From: Hippophae tibetana
Taxonomy: Eukaryota > Streptophyta > Magnoliopsida > Rosales > Elaeagnaceae
Length of the DNA: 64,000 bases
NCBI GenBank assembly: GCA_037013495.1
Contig: CM072808.1
Location: 6,425,319-6,489,318 of the forward strand
Direction: 5' to 3'
In this document: piece after piece, positions 1-12,520 of the stretch
Layout: each line of letters opens with the position of its first letter
How positions within the stretch are numbered: the stretch's first letter is position 1
Translations under genes and position numbers: made by a program
Notes under the pieces: generated by a model
The model's database searches: none
The model's input: the letters and a program-made list of their open reading frames with translations, nothing else
Told to the model about the DNA's origin: nothing

Positions 1-392
1 TACTCGGGTATCGAAACGACTATTATAGTTTATTAAATGGAAGCTCTTATCAAATTACACAATATGCATTGGTCTCGCAAGACAAAAATTGTTTTTGTAC
101 CCAAATAACATCGTTTACATCACTTATTTACTATTTAAAGTTTTTTATGCAACATTTTCATTTTACTTACTTCCGGTTTAATTCAATAGAGCTATAAAAG
201 AGATATTGATGTCGACCTAGGATTGTTTATTTATATTTTTAATCAATCTCTCTTATTGAAACAAATAGAGATGAGAAAAGGAAAATGAGTGTGGTTCACA
301 TTTTCAAAATAGAAAACACATTTCGTAAATATGGGTTACAAATTTCAACGGAGATAAATTTTGACTGAGGTATCGAAACGAATATTATAATA

Positions 393-421
393 TATCAAAT
401 TAAAGCTCCTATCAAATTAAA
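393..421 (+). repeat. 17 bp-spaced internal direct repeat TATCAAATTAAA
   Basis: TATCAAATTAAA occurs twice, starting at 393 and 410, within the alpha monomer. The pair is present in the other alpha monomers I inspected. Beta monomers keep a diverged version (second copy TATCAAATTACAC). It is a small internal duplication that predates the A/B/F split. Confidence 0.7.
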
Positions 422-425
422 CAAT

Positions 426-431
426 ATGCAT
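426..431. other. ATGCAT palindrome, once per monomer (example)
   Basis: ATGCAT within CAATATGCATT is present in every monomer I inspected, including the deleted one at 57352. A once-per-monomer site means digestion there would give a ~360 bp ladder. GTCGAC is confined to A, I and J markers, and CCTAGG to A, B, E and F markers, so those sites report HOR structure. Confidence 0.85.
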
Positions 432-510
432 TTTCCTCAAAAGTAAAATCATTTTTGTACCGAAATAACATCGTTTACATCACTTATTTAATATTTAAAG
501 TTTTTGACGC

Positions 511-570
511 ACCATTTTCGTTTTACTTACTTCCGGTTAAATTCAATAGAGCTATAAAGGAGATATTGAT
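511..570 (+). other. Near-invariant 3' block of the monomer (example copy)
   Basis: The last ~60 bp before the marker (CATTTTCATTTTACTTACTTC, TTCAATAGAGCTATAAA, GAGATATTG) are almost the same in alpha and beta monomers, whose middles differ strongly. Typical differences are single bases such as GGTTTAATTC/GGTTAAATTC and ATAAAGG/ATAAAAG. Conservation across superfamilies could mean protein binding, nucleosome phasing or repeated gene conversion. This copy carries one private change, CATTTTCG. Confidence 0.7.
551..557 (+). promoter_or_regulatory. TATA-like CTATAAA motif, once per monomer (example)
   Basis: CTATAAA (A or G follows) stands about 20 bp before the marker in nearly every monomer of both superfamilies. 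One exception is CTATCAAA at 20101-20110. It resembles a Pol II TATA box, and some satellites are transcribed, but in 70% AT sequence this match alone is weak. No start site or transcript can be shown from the sequence. Confidence 0.25.
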
Positions 571-1293
571 GCCGACCTAGGTTTGTTTATTTATATTTTT
601 AATCAATCTCTCTTATTGAAACAAATAGAGAAGAGAAAAAGAAAATGAATGTGGTTCACATTTTCAAAATAGAAAACACATTTCGTAAATATGAGTTACA
701 ACTTTCAACGAAGATAAATTTTGACTGAGGTATCGAAACGATTATTATAATATATCAAATTAAAGCTCGTATCAAATTAAACAATATGCATTTTCCTCGA
801 TAGGAAAATCATTTTTGTACCCAAATAACATCGTTTACATCACTTATTTACTGTTTAAAGTTTTTGACGCACCATTTTCATTTTACTTACTTCCGGTTTA
901 ATTCAATAGAGCTATAAAGGAGATATTGGTGCCGATCAAGGTTTGTTTATTTATATTTTAAATCAATCTCTCTTTTTGAAAAAATATTGAGTAGAAAAAA
1001 AGAACGGAGATTTTGTTCACATTTTCAAAAACAAAAAAACATTTGGTAAAAAAGAGTAACCACTTTCAATGGAGATAACTTTTTACTCGGGTATCCAAAC
1101 GAATATTATAATTTATTAAATGGAAGCTCGTATCAAATTACACAATATGCATTGGTCTCGCAAGAAAAAAATCGTTTTTGTACCCAAATAACATCGTTTA
1201 CATCACTTATTTAGTGTTTAAAGATTTTGACGGACCATTTTCATTTTACTTACTTCCGGTTTAATTCAAGAGAGCTATAAAGGAGATATTGGT

Positions 1294-4200
1294 GCCGACC
1301 TAGGGTTTTCTTTATTTATATTTTCAATCAATCTTTCTTATTGAAAAAATATTGAGTAGGAAAAAAGAACGGAGATGTTGTTGACATTTTCAAAAACAAA
1401 AAAAAACATTTGGTAAATAAGTGTAAAAACTTTCAAAGGAGATAACTTTTTACACGGGTATCGAAACGAATATTATAATTTATTAAATGGAAGCTCATAT
1501 CAAATTACACAATATGCATTGCTCACACAAGAAAAAAATCGTTTTTGTACCCAAATAACATCGTTTACATTATTTATTTAGTTTTTAAAGTTTTTGCCCC
1601 GCATTTTCATTTTACTTACTTCAGGTTTAATTCAATAGAGCTATAAAGGAGATATTGGTGCCGACCTAGGTTTGTTTATTTATATTTTCAATCAATCTCT
1701 CTTATTGAAAAAAATAGGGAGGAGAAAAAGAAAATGAATGTTGTTCACATTTTCAAACTCAAAAACACATTTGGTAAATATGAGTAACAACTTTCAACAG
1801 AGATAACTTTTGACTGGGGTATCGAAAGGAATATTAAAATATATCAAATTAAAGCTCGTATCAAATTAAACAATATGCATTTTCCTGGAAAGGAAAATCA
1901 TTTTTGTACCCAAATAACAACGTTTACATCACTTATTTACTGTTTAAAGTTTTTGACGCACCATTTTCATTTTACTTACTTCCGGTTTAATTCAATAGTG
2001 GTATAAAGGAGATATTGGAGCCGATCAAGGTTTGTTTATTTATATTTTCAATTAATCTCTCTTATTGAAAAAATATTGAGTAGAAAAAAAGAACGGAGAT
2101 TTTGTTCACATTTTCAAAAACAAAAAAACATTTGGTAAAAAAGAGTAACCACTTTCAATGGAGATAACTTTTTACTCGGGTATCCAAACGAATATTATAA
2201 TTTATTAAATGGAAGCTCGTATCCAATTACACAATATGCATTGGTCTCGCAAGAAAACAATCGTTTTTGTACGCAAATAACATCGTTTACATCACTTATT
2301 TAGTGTTTAAAGATTTTGACGCACCATTTTCATTTTACTTACTTCCGGTTTAATTCAATAGAGCTATAAAGGAGATATTGGTGCCGATCAAGGTTTTTTT
2401 ATTTATATTTTCAATCAATCTCTCTTTTTGAAAAAATATTGAGTAGAAAAAAAAGAACGGAGATTTTGTTCACATTTTCAAAAACCAAAAAACATTTGGT
2501 AAAAAAGAGTAACCACTTTCAATGGAGATAACTTTTTACTCGGGTATCGAAACGACTATTATAGTTTATTAAATGGAAGCTCTTATCAAATTACACAATA
2601 TGCATTGGTCTCGCAAGACAAAAATCGTTTTTGTACCCAAATAATATCGTTTACATCACTTATTTACTATTTAAAGTTTTTTATGCAACATTTTCATTTT
2701 ACTTACTTCCGGTTTAATTCAATAGAGCTATAAAAGAGATATTGATGTCGACCTAGGATTGTTTATTTATATTTTTAATCAATCTCTCCTATTGAAACAA
2801 ATAGAGATGAGAAAAGGAAAATGAATGTGGTTCACATTTTCAAAATAGAAAACACATTTGGTAAATATGGGTTACAAATTTCACCGGAGATAAATTTTGA
2901 CTGAGGTATCGAAACGATTATTATAATATATCAAATTAAAGCTCGTATCAAATTAAACAATATGCATTTTCCTCGATAGGAAAATCATTTTTGTACCCAA
3001 ATAACATCGTTTACATCACTTATTTATTGTTTAAAGTTTTTGACGCAACATTTTCATTTTACTTACTTCCGGTTTAATTCAATAGAGCTATAAAGGAGAT
3101 ATTGGTGCCGATCAAGGTTTGTTTATTTATATTTTAAATCAATCTCTCTTTTTGAAAAAATATTGAGTAGAAAAAAAGAACGGAGATTTTGTTCACATTT
3201 TCAAAAACAAAAAAACATTTGGTAAAAAAGAGTAACCACTTTCAATGGAGATAACTTTTTACTCGGGTATCGAAACGACTATTATAGTTTATTAAATGGA
3301 AGCTCTTATCAAATTACACAATATGCATTGGTCTCGCAAGACAAAAATCGTTTTTGTACCCAAATAACATCGTTTACATCACTTATTTACTATTTAAAGT
3401 TTTTTATGCAACATTTTCATTTTACTTACTTCCGGTTTAATTCAATAGAGCTATAAAAGAGATATTGATGTCGACCTAGGATTGTTTATTTATATTTTTA
3501 ATCAATCTCTCTTATTGAAACAAATAGAGATGAGAAAAGGAAAATGAATGTGGTTCACATTTTCAAAATAGAAAACACATTTCGTAAATATGGGTTACAA
3601 ATTTCAACGGAGATAAATTTTGACTGAGGTATCGAAACGAATATTATAATATATCAAATTAAAGCTCGTATCAAATTAAACAATATGCATTTTCCTCAAA
3701 AGTAAAATCATTTTTGTACCGAAATAACATCGTTTACATCACTTATTTAATATTTAAAGTTCTTGACGCAACATTTTCATTTTACTTACTTTCGGTTAAA
3801 TTCAATAGAGCTATAAAGGAGATATTAATGCCGACCTAGGTTTGTTTATTTATATTTTTAATCAATCTCTCTTATTGAAACAAATAGAGAAGAGAAAAAG
3901 AAAATGAATGTGGTTCACATTTTCAAAATAGAAAACACATTTCGTAAATATGAGTTACAACTTTCAACGAAGATAAATTTTGACTGAGGTATCGAAACGA
4001 TTATTATAATATATCAAATTAAAGCTCGTATCAAATTAAACAATATGCATTTTCCTCGATAGGAAAATCATTTTTGTACCCAAATAACATCGTTTACATC
4101 ACTTATTTACTGTTTAAAGTTTTTGACGCACCATTTTCATTTTACTTACTTCCGGTTTAATTCAATAGAGCTATAAAGGAGATATTGGTGCCGATCAAGG

Positions 4201-4552
4201 TTTGTTTATTTATATTTTAAATCAATCTCTCTTTTTGAAAAAATATTGAGTAGAAAAAAAGAACGGAGATTTTGTTCACATTTTCAAAAACAAAAAAACA
4301 TTTGGTAAAAAAGAGTAACCACTTTCAATGGAGATAACTTTTTACTCGGGTATCCAAACGAATATTATAATTTATTAAATGGAAGCTCGTATCAAATTAC
4401 ACAATATGCATTGGTCTCGCAAGAAAAAAATCGTTTTTGTACCCAAATAACATCGTTTACATCACTTATTTAGTGTTTAAAGATTTTGACGCACCATTTT
4501 CATTTTACTTACTTCCGGTTTAATTCAAGAGAGCTATAAAGGAGATATTGGT
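1294..4552 (+). repeat. Nine-mer HOR copy 1 (3259 bp)
   Basis: Monomer starts and types: 1294 E, 1660 F, 2020 G, 2383 H/C, 2747 A/B chimera, 3107 C, 3470 A, 3830 B, 4190 D. Two positions differ from later copies. The H monomer at 2383 has an H head (AAGGTTTTTTTATTT) but a C-like body (ATCGAAACGACTATTATAG) in place of ACTCCGGTATCC. The slot normally filled by type I (GTCGACGTAGG) holds an A head joined to a B body. Confidence 0.9.
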
Positions 4553-7500
4553 GCCGACCTAGGGTTTTTTTATTTATATTTTCAATCAATCTCTCTTATT
4601 GAAAAAATATTGAGTAGAAAAAAAGAACGGAGATTTTGTTCACATTTTCAAAAACAAAAAAACATTTGCTAAAAAAGAGTAACCACTTTCAAAGGAGATA
4701 ACTTTTTACACGGGTATCGAAACGAATATTATAATTTATTAAATGGAAGCTCATATCAAATTACACAATATGCATTGCTCACACAAGAAAAAAATCGTTT
4801 TTGTACCCAAATAACATTGTTTACATTATTTATTTAGTGTTTAAAGTTTTTGACCCAGCATTTTCATTTTACTTACTTCAGGTTTAATTCAATAGAGCTA
4901 TAAAGGAGATATTGGTGCCGACCTAGGTTTGTTTATTTATATTTTCAATCAATCTCTCTTATTGAAAAAAATAGGGAGGAGAAAAAGAAAATGAATGTTG
5001 TTCACATTTTCAAAATCAAAAACACATTTGGTAAATATGAGTAACAACTTTCAACAGAGATAACTTTTGACTGGGGTATCGAAAGGAATATTAAAATATA
5101 TCAAATTAAAGCTCGTATCAAATTAAACAATATGCATTTTCCTGGAAAGGAAAATCATTTTTGTACCCAAATAACAACGTTTACATCACTTATTTACTGT
5201 TTAAAGTTTTTGATGCACCATTTTCATTTTACTTACTTCCGGTTTAATTCAATAGTGGTATAAAGGAGATATTGGAGCCGATCAAGGTTTGTTTATTTAT
5301 ATTTTCAATTAATCTCTCTTATTGAAAAAATATTGAGTAGAAAAAAAGAACGGAGATTTTGTTCACATTTTCAAAAACAAAAAAACATTTGGTAAAAAAG
5401 AGTAACCACTTTCAATGGAGATAACTTTTTACTCGGGTATCCAAACGAATATTATAATTTATTAAATGGAAGCTCGTATCCAATTACACAATATGCATTG
5501 GTCTCGCAAGAAAACAATCATTTTTGTACGCAAATAACATCGTTTACATCACTTATTTAGTGTTTAAAGATTTTGACGCACCATTTTCATTTTACTTACT
5601 TCCGGTTTAATTCAATAGAGCTATAAAGGAGATATTGGTGCCGATCAAGGTTTTTTTATTTATATTTTCAATCAATCTCTCTTATTGAAAAAATATTGAG
5701 TAGAAAAAAAGAACGGAGATTTTGTTCACAATTTCAAAAACAAAAAAACATTTGCTAAAAAAGAGTAACCACTTTCAATGGAGATAACTTTTTACTCCGG
5801 TATCCATACGAATATTATAATTTATTAAATGGAAGCTCTTATCAAATTACACAATATGCATTGGTCTCGCAAGACAAAAATCGTTTTTGTACCCAAATAA
5901 CATCGTTTACATCACTTATTTACTATTTAAAGTTTTTTATGCAACATTTTCATTTTACTTACTTCCGGTTTAATTCAATAGAGCTATAAAAGAGATATTG
6001 ATGTCGACGTAGGATTGTTTATTTATATTTTTAATCAATCTCTCTTATTGAAACAAATAGAGAAGAGAAAAAGAAAATGAATGTGGTTCACATTTTCAAA
6101 ATAGAAAACACATTTCGTAAATATGAGTTACAACTTTCAACGAAGATAAATTTTGACTGAGGTATCGAAACGATTATTATAATATATCAAATTAAAGCTC
6201 GTACCAAATTAAACAATATGCATTTTCCTCGATAGGAAAATCATTTTTGTACCCAAATAACATCGTTTACATCACTTATTTATTGTTTAAAGTTTTTGAC
6301 GCACCATTTTCATTTTACTTACTTCCGGTTTAATTCAATAGAGCTATAAAGGAGATATTGGTGCCGATCAAGGTTTGTTTATTTATATTTTAAATCAATC
6401 TCTCTTTTTGAAACAATATTGAGTAGAAAAAAAGAACGGAGATTTTGTTCACATTTTCAAAAACAAAAAAACATTTGGTAAAAAAGAGTAACCACTTTCA
6501 ATGGAGATAACTTTTTACTCGGGTATCCAAACGAATATTATAATTTATTAAATGGAAGCTCGTATCCAATTACACAATATGCATTGGTCTCGCAAGAAAA
6601 CAATCATTTTTGTACGCAAATAACATCGTTTACATCACTTATTTAGTGTTTAAAGATTTTGACGCACCATTTTCATTTTACTTACTTCCGGTTTAATTCA
6701 ATAGAGCTATAAAGGAGATATTGGTGCCGATCAAGGTTTTTTTATTTATATTTTCAATCAATCTCTCTTATTGAAACAAATAGAGATGAGAAAAGGAAAA
6801 TGAATGTGGTTCACATTTTCAAAATAGAAAACACATTTCGTAAATATGGGTTACAAATTTCAACGGAGATAAATTTTGACTGAGGTATCGAAACGAATAT
6901 TATAATATATCAAATTAAAGCTCGTATCAAATTAAACAATATGCATTTTCCTCAAAAGTAAAATCATTTTTGTACCGAAATAACATCGTTTACATCACTT
7001 ATTTAATATTTAAAGTTTTTGACGCAACATTTTCATTTTACTTACTTCCGGTTAAATTCAATACAGCTATAAAGGAGATATTGATGCCGACCTAGGTTTG
7101 TTTATTTATATTTTTAATCAATCTCTCTTATTGAAACAAATAGAGAAGAGAAAAAGAAAATGAATGTGGTTCACATTTTCAAAATAGAAAACACATTTCG
7201 TAAATATGAGTTACAACTTTCAACGAAGATAAATTTTGACTGAGGTATCGAAACGATTATTATAATATATCAAATTAAAGCTCGTATCAAATTAAACAAT
7301 ATGCATTTTCCTCGATAGGAAAATCATTTTTGTACCCAAATAACATCGTTTACATCACTTATTTACTGTTTAAAGTTTTTGACGCACCATTTTCATTTTA
7401 CTTACTTCCGGTTTAATTCAATAGAGCTATAAAGGAGATATTGGTGCCGATCAAGGTTTGTTTATTTATATTTTAAATCAATCTCTCTTTTTGAAAAAAT

Positions 7501-7808
7501 ATTGAGTAGAAAAAAAGAACGGAGATTTTGTTCACATTTTCAAAAACAAAAAAACATTTGGTAAAAAAGAGTAACCACTTTCAATGGAGATAACTTTTTA
7601 CTCGGGTATCCAAACGAATATTATAATTTATTAAATGGAAGCTCGTATCAAATTACACAATATGCATTGGTCTCGCAAGAAAAAAATCGTTTTTGTACCC
7701 AAATAACATCGTTTACATCACTTATTTAGTGTTTAAAGATTTTGACGCACCATTTTCATTTTACTTACTTCCGGTTTAATTCAAGAGAGCTATAAAGGAG
7801 ATATTGGT
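4553..7808 (+). repeat. Nine-mer HOR copy 2 (3256 bp), with two chimeric monomers
   Basis: Monomers: 4553 E, 4917 F, 5277 G, 5640 H, 6003 I, 6363 C-head/G-tail, 6726 H-head/A-body, 7086 B, 7446 D. The two chimeras occupy the slots normally held by C and A, so unit length is nearly preserved while content is rearranged. In 6726 the switch from H to A lies near TCTTATTGAAA, about 45-55 bp into the monomer. In 6363 the tail carries the G markers CGTATCCAATTACAC and TACGCAAAT. Confidence 0.88.
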
Positions 7809-10800
7809 GCCGACCAAGGGTTTTCTTTATTTATATTTTCAATCAATCTTTCTTATTGAAAAAATATTGAGTAGGAAAAAAGAACGGAGATGTTGTTGAC
7901 ATTTTCAAAAACAAAAAAAAACATTTGGTAAATAAGTGTAAAAACTTTCAAAGGAGATAACTTTTTACACGGGTATCGAAACGAATATTATAATTTATTA
8001 AATGGAAGCTCATATCAAATTACACAATATGCATTGCTCACACAAGAAAAAAATCGTTTTTGTACCCAAATAACATCGTTTACATTATTTATTTAGTGTT
8101 TAAAGTTTTTGCCCCGCATTTTCATTTTACTTACTTCAGGTTTAATTCAATAGAGCTATAAAGGAGATATTGGTGCCGACCTAGGTTTGTTTATTTATAT
8201 TTTCAATCAATCTCTCTTATTGAAAAAAATAGGGAGGAGAAAAAGAAAATGAATGTTGTTCACATTTTCAAAATCAAAAACACATTTTGTAAATATGAGT
8301 AACAACTTTCAACAGAGATAACTTTTGACTGGGGTATCGAAAGGAATATTAAAATATATCAAATTAAAGCTCGTATCAAATTAAACAATATGCATTTTCC
8401 TGGAAAGGAAAATCATTTTTGTACCCAAATAACAACGTTTACATCACTTATTTACTGTTTAAAGTTTTTGACGCACCATTTTCATTTTACTTACTTCCGG
8501 TTTAATTCAATAGTGGTATAAAGGAGATATTGGAGCCGATCAAGGTTTGTTTATTTATATTTTCAATTAATCTCTCTTATTGAAAAAATATTGAGTAGAA
8601 AAAAAGAACGGAGATTTTGTTCACATTTTCAAAAACAAAAAAACATTTGGTAAAAAAGAGTAACCACTTTCAATAGAGATAACTTTTTACTCGGGTATCC
8701 AAACGAATATTATAATTTATTAAATGGAAGCTCGTATCCAATTACACAATATGCATTGGTCTCGCAAGAAAACAATCGTTTTTGTACGCAAATAACTTCG
8801 TTTACATCACTTATTTAGTGTTTAAAGATTTTGACGCACCATTTTCATTTTACTTACTTCCGGTTTAATTCAATAGAGCTATAAAGGAGATATTGGTGCC
8901 GATCAAGGTTTTTTTATTTATATTTTCAATCAATCTCTCTTATTGAAAAAATATTGAGTAGAAAAAAAGAACGGAGATTTTGTTCACATTTTCAAAAACA
9001 AAAAAACATTTGCTAAAAAAGAGTAACCACTTTCAATGGAGATAACTTTTTACTCCGGTATCCATACGAATATTATAATTTATTAAATGGAAGCTCTTAT
9101 CAAATTACACAATATGCATTGGTCTCGCAAGACAAAAATCGTTTTTGTACCCAAATAACATCGTTTACATCACTTATTTACTATTTAAAGTTTTTTATGT
9201 AACATTTTCATTTTACTTACTTCCGGTTTAATTCAATAGAGCTATAAAAGAGATATTGATGTCGACGTAGGATTGTTTATTTATATTTTTAATCAATCTC
9301 TCTTATTGAAACAAATAGAGAAGAGAAAAAGAAAATGAATGTGGTTCACATTTTCAAAATAGAAAACACATTTCGTAAATATGAGTTACAACTTTCAACG
9401 AAGATAAATTTTGACTGAGGTATCGAAACGATTATTATAATATATCAAATTAAAGCTCGTACCAAATTAAACAATATGCATTTTCCTCGATAGGAAAATC
9501 ATTTTTGTACCCAAATAACATCGTTTACATCACTTATTTATTGTTTAAAGTTTTTGACGCACCATTTTCATTTTACTTACTTCCGGTTTAATTCAATAGA
9601 GCTATAAAGGAGATATTGGTGCCGATCAAGGTTTGTTTATTTATATTTTAAATCAATCTCTCTTTTTGAAAAAATATTGAGTAGAAAAAAAGAACGGAGA
9701 TTTTGTTCACATTTTCAAAAACAAAAAAACATTTGGTAAAAAAGAGTAACCACTTTCAATGGAGATAACTTTTTACTCGGGTATCCAAACGAATATTATA
9801 ATTTATTAAATGGAAGCTCGTATCAAATTACACAATATGCATTGGTCTCGCAAGAAAAAAATCGTTTTTGTACCCAAATAACATCGTTTACATCACTTAT
9901 TTAGTGTTTAAAGATTTTGACGCACCATTTTCATTTTACTTACTTCCGGTTTAATTCAAGAGAGCTATAAAGGAGATATTGGTGCCGACCTAGGGTTTTC
10001 TTTATTTATATTTTCAATCAATCTTTCTTATTGAAAAAATATTGAGTAGAAAAAAAGAACGGAGATTTTGTTCACATTTTCAAAAACAAAAAAACATTTG
10101 GTAAAAAAGAGTAACCACTTTCAATGGAGATAACTTTTTACTCGGGTATCGAAATGACTATTATAGTTTATTAAATGGAAGCTCTTATCAAATTACACAA
10201 TATGCATTGGTCTCGCAAGACAAAAATCGTTTTTGTACCCAAATAACATCGTTTACATCACTTATTTACTATTTAAAGTTTTTTATGCAACATTTTCATT
10301 TTACTTACTTCCGGTTTAATTCAATAGAGCTATAAAAGAGATATTGATGTCGACCTAGGATTGTTTATTTATATTTTTAATCAATCTCTCTTATTGAAAC
10401 AAATAGAGATGAGAAAAGGAAAATGAATGTGGTTCACATTTTCAAAATAGAAAACACATTTGGTAAATATGGGTTACAACTTTCAACGGAGATAAATTTT
10501 GACTGAGGTATCGAAAGGAATATTATAATATATCAAATTAAAGCTCGTATCAAATTAAACAATATGCATTTTCCTCAAAAGTAAAATCATTTTTGTACCG
10601 AAATAACATCGTTTACATCACTTATTTAATATTTAAAGTTTTTGACGCAACATTTTCATTTTACTTACTTCCGGTTAAATTCAATACAGCTATAAAGGAG
10701 ATATTGATGCCGACCTAGGTTTGTTTATTTATATTTTTAATCAATCTCTCTTATTGAAACAAATAGAGAAGAGAAAAAGAAAATGAATGTGGTTCACATT

Positions 10801-11431
10801 TTCAAAATAGAAAACACATTTCGTAAATATGAGTTACAACTTTCAACGAAGATAAATTTTGACTGAGGTATCGAAACGATTATTATAATATATCAAATTA
10901 AAGCTCGTATCAAATTAAACAATATGCATTTTCCTCGATAGGAAAATCATTTTTGTACCCAAATAACATCGTTTACATCACTTATTTACTGTTTAAAGTT
11001 TTTGACGCACCATTTTCATTTTACTTACTTCCGGTTTAATTCAATAGAGCTATAAAGGAGATATTGGTGCCGATCAAGGTTTGTTTATTTATATTTTAAA
11101 TCAATCTCTCTTTTTGAAAAAATATTGAGTAGAAAAAAAGAACGGAGATTTTGTTCACATTTTCAAAAACAAAAAAACATTTGGTAAAAAAGAGTAACCA
11201 CTTTCAATGGAGATAACTTTTTACTCGGGTATCCAAACGAATATTATAATTTATTAAATGGAAGCTCGTATCAAATTACACAATATGCATTGGTCTCGCA
11301 AGAAAAAAATCGTTTTTGTACCCAAATAACATCGTTTACATCACTTATTTAGTGTTTAAAGATTTTGACGCACCATTTTCATTTTACTTACTTCCGGTTT
11401 AATTCAAGAGAGCTATAAAGGAGATATTGGT
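7809..11431 (+). repeat. Ten-monomer HOR variant (3623 bp)
   Basis: Monomers: 7809 E (marker variant GACCAAGGG), 8175 F, 8535 G, 8898 H, 9261 I, 9621 D, 9984 E-head/C-body chimera, 10349 A, 10709 B, 11069 D. Compared with the nine-mer, the single C slot is replaced by D plus an E/C chimera, adding one monomer (about 365 bp). A D-E junction misaligned with a C monomer would produce this, which suggests unequal exchange at monomer register. Confidence 0.88.
11069..11431 (+). repeat. Monomer type D (363 bp), representative copy
   Basis: Beta superfamily, with a head indistinguishable from C. From mid-monomer it carries TATCCAAACGAATATT, GCAAGAAAAAAATCG, TTAGTGTTTAAAGATT and tail TTCAAGAGAGC. 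It occurs directly before E in region I and, as a tail only, before E in region III. Confidence 0.9.
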
Positions 11432-11797
11432 GCCGACCTAGGGTTTTCTTTATTTATATTTTCAATCAATCTTTCTTATTGAAAAAATATTGAGTAGGAA
11501 AAAAGAACGGAGATGTTGTTGACATTTTCAAAAACAAAAAAAAACATTTGGTAAATAAGTGTAAAAACTTTCAAAGGAGATAACTTTTTACACGGGTATC
11601 GAAACGAATATTATAATTTATTAAATGGAAGCTCATATCAAATTACACAATATGCATTGCTCACACAAGAAAAAAATCGTTTTTGTACCCAAATAACATC
11701 GTTTACATTATTTATTTAGTGTTTAAAGTTTTTGCCCCGCATTTTCATTTTACTTACTTCAGGTTTAATTCAATAGAGCTATAAAGGAGATATTGGT
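11432..11797 (+). repeat. Monomer type E (366 bp), representative copy
   Basis: Beta superfamily and the longest type (364-366 bp). Diagnostic words: GACCTAGGGTTTTC, GATGTTGTTGAC, AAATAAGTGTAAAAAC, TTACACGGGTATCG, TTGCTCACACAAG, TTTGCCCCGC (TTTGACCCAGC in some copies) and TTCAGGTTTAATTC. It is always followed by F in region I, except at the E/C chimera at 9984. Confidence 0.92.
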
Positions 11798-12157
11798 GCC
11801 GACCTAGGTTTGTTTATTTATATTTTCAATCAATCTCTCTTATTGAAAAAAATAGGGAGGAGAAAAAGAAAATGAATGTTGTTCACATTTTCAAAATCAA
11901 AAACACATTTTGTAAATATGAGTAACAACTTTCAACAGAGATAACTTTTGACTGGGGTATCGAAAGGAATATTAAAATATATCAAATTAAAGCTCGTATC
12001 AAATTAAACAATATGCATTTTCCTGGAAAGGAAAATCATTTTTGTACCCAAATAACAACGTTTACATCACTTATTTACTGTTTAAAGTTTTTGACGCACC
12101 ATTTTCATTTTACTTACTTCCGGTTTAATTCAATAGTGGTATAAAGGAGATATTGGA
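11798..12157 (+). repeat. Monomer type F (360 bp), representative copy
   Basis: Alpha superfamily. Diagnostic words: AAAATAGGGAGGAG, TTGACTGGGG, AAAGGAATATTAAAAT, CCTGGAAAGG, AATAACAACG, and a tail AATAGTGGTATAAAG ending TTGGAGCC. Region III copies keep the head and middle but have a B tail from CTCGATAGG. Confidence 0.92.
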
Positions 12158-12520
12158 GCCGATCAAGGTTTGTTTATTTATATTTTCAATTAATCTCTCT
12201 TATTGAAAAAATATTGAGTAGAAAAAAAGAACGGAGATTTTGTTCACATTTTCAAAAACAAAAAAACATTTGGTAAAAAAGAGTAACCACTTTCAATGGA
12301 GATAACTTTTTACTCGGGTATCCAAACGAATATTATAATTTATTAAATGGAAGCTCGTATCCAATTACACAATATGCATTGGTCTCGCAAGAAAACAATC
12401 GTTTTTGTACGCAAATAACTTCGTTTACATCACTTATTTAGTGTTTAAAGATTTTGACGCACCATTTTCATTTTACTTACTTCCGGTTTAATTCAATAGA
12501 GCTATAAAGGAGATATTGGT
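12158..12520 (+). repeat. Monomer type G (363 bp), representative copy
   Basis: Beta superfamily. Diagnostic words: TTCAATTAATC in the head, CGTATCCAATTACAC, GAAAACAATCG, TACGCAAAT and TTAGTGTTTAAAGATT. In region I it follows F. In region II it follows B and its head is sometimes one T shorter (25912, 35664). It is followed by H, except for the G/D chimera at 21931. Confidence 0.92.

Larger units (their letters stand above)
1..1293 (+). repeat. End of a preceding nine-mer HOR unit: partial C, then A, B, D
   Basis: Bases 1-210 are the 3' part of a C-type monomer (CGACTATTATAG, GCAAGACAAAAAT, ending AAAAGAGATATTGAT). They are followed by A at 211, B at 571 and a D-type monomer at 931. C-A-B-D is exactly the tail of the nine-mer unit, so the HOR frame extends upstream of the window. 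Confidence 0.88.

Noticed and set aside
211-570. 360 bp monomer as an old dimer of ~180 bp halves
   Set aside because: Only short shared words (ACATTTTCA, CTTATTTA-like) link the two halves and their spacing is not 180 bp. No convincing half-to-half alignment could be seen by eye.
541-575. Shine-Dalgarno-like AAAGGAG followed by ATG at each A/B junction
   Set aside because: It looks like a ribosome binding site, but the ATG leads to stops within a short distance, and the setting is a eukaryotic satellite. It is a by-product of the conserved tail.
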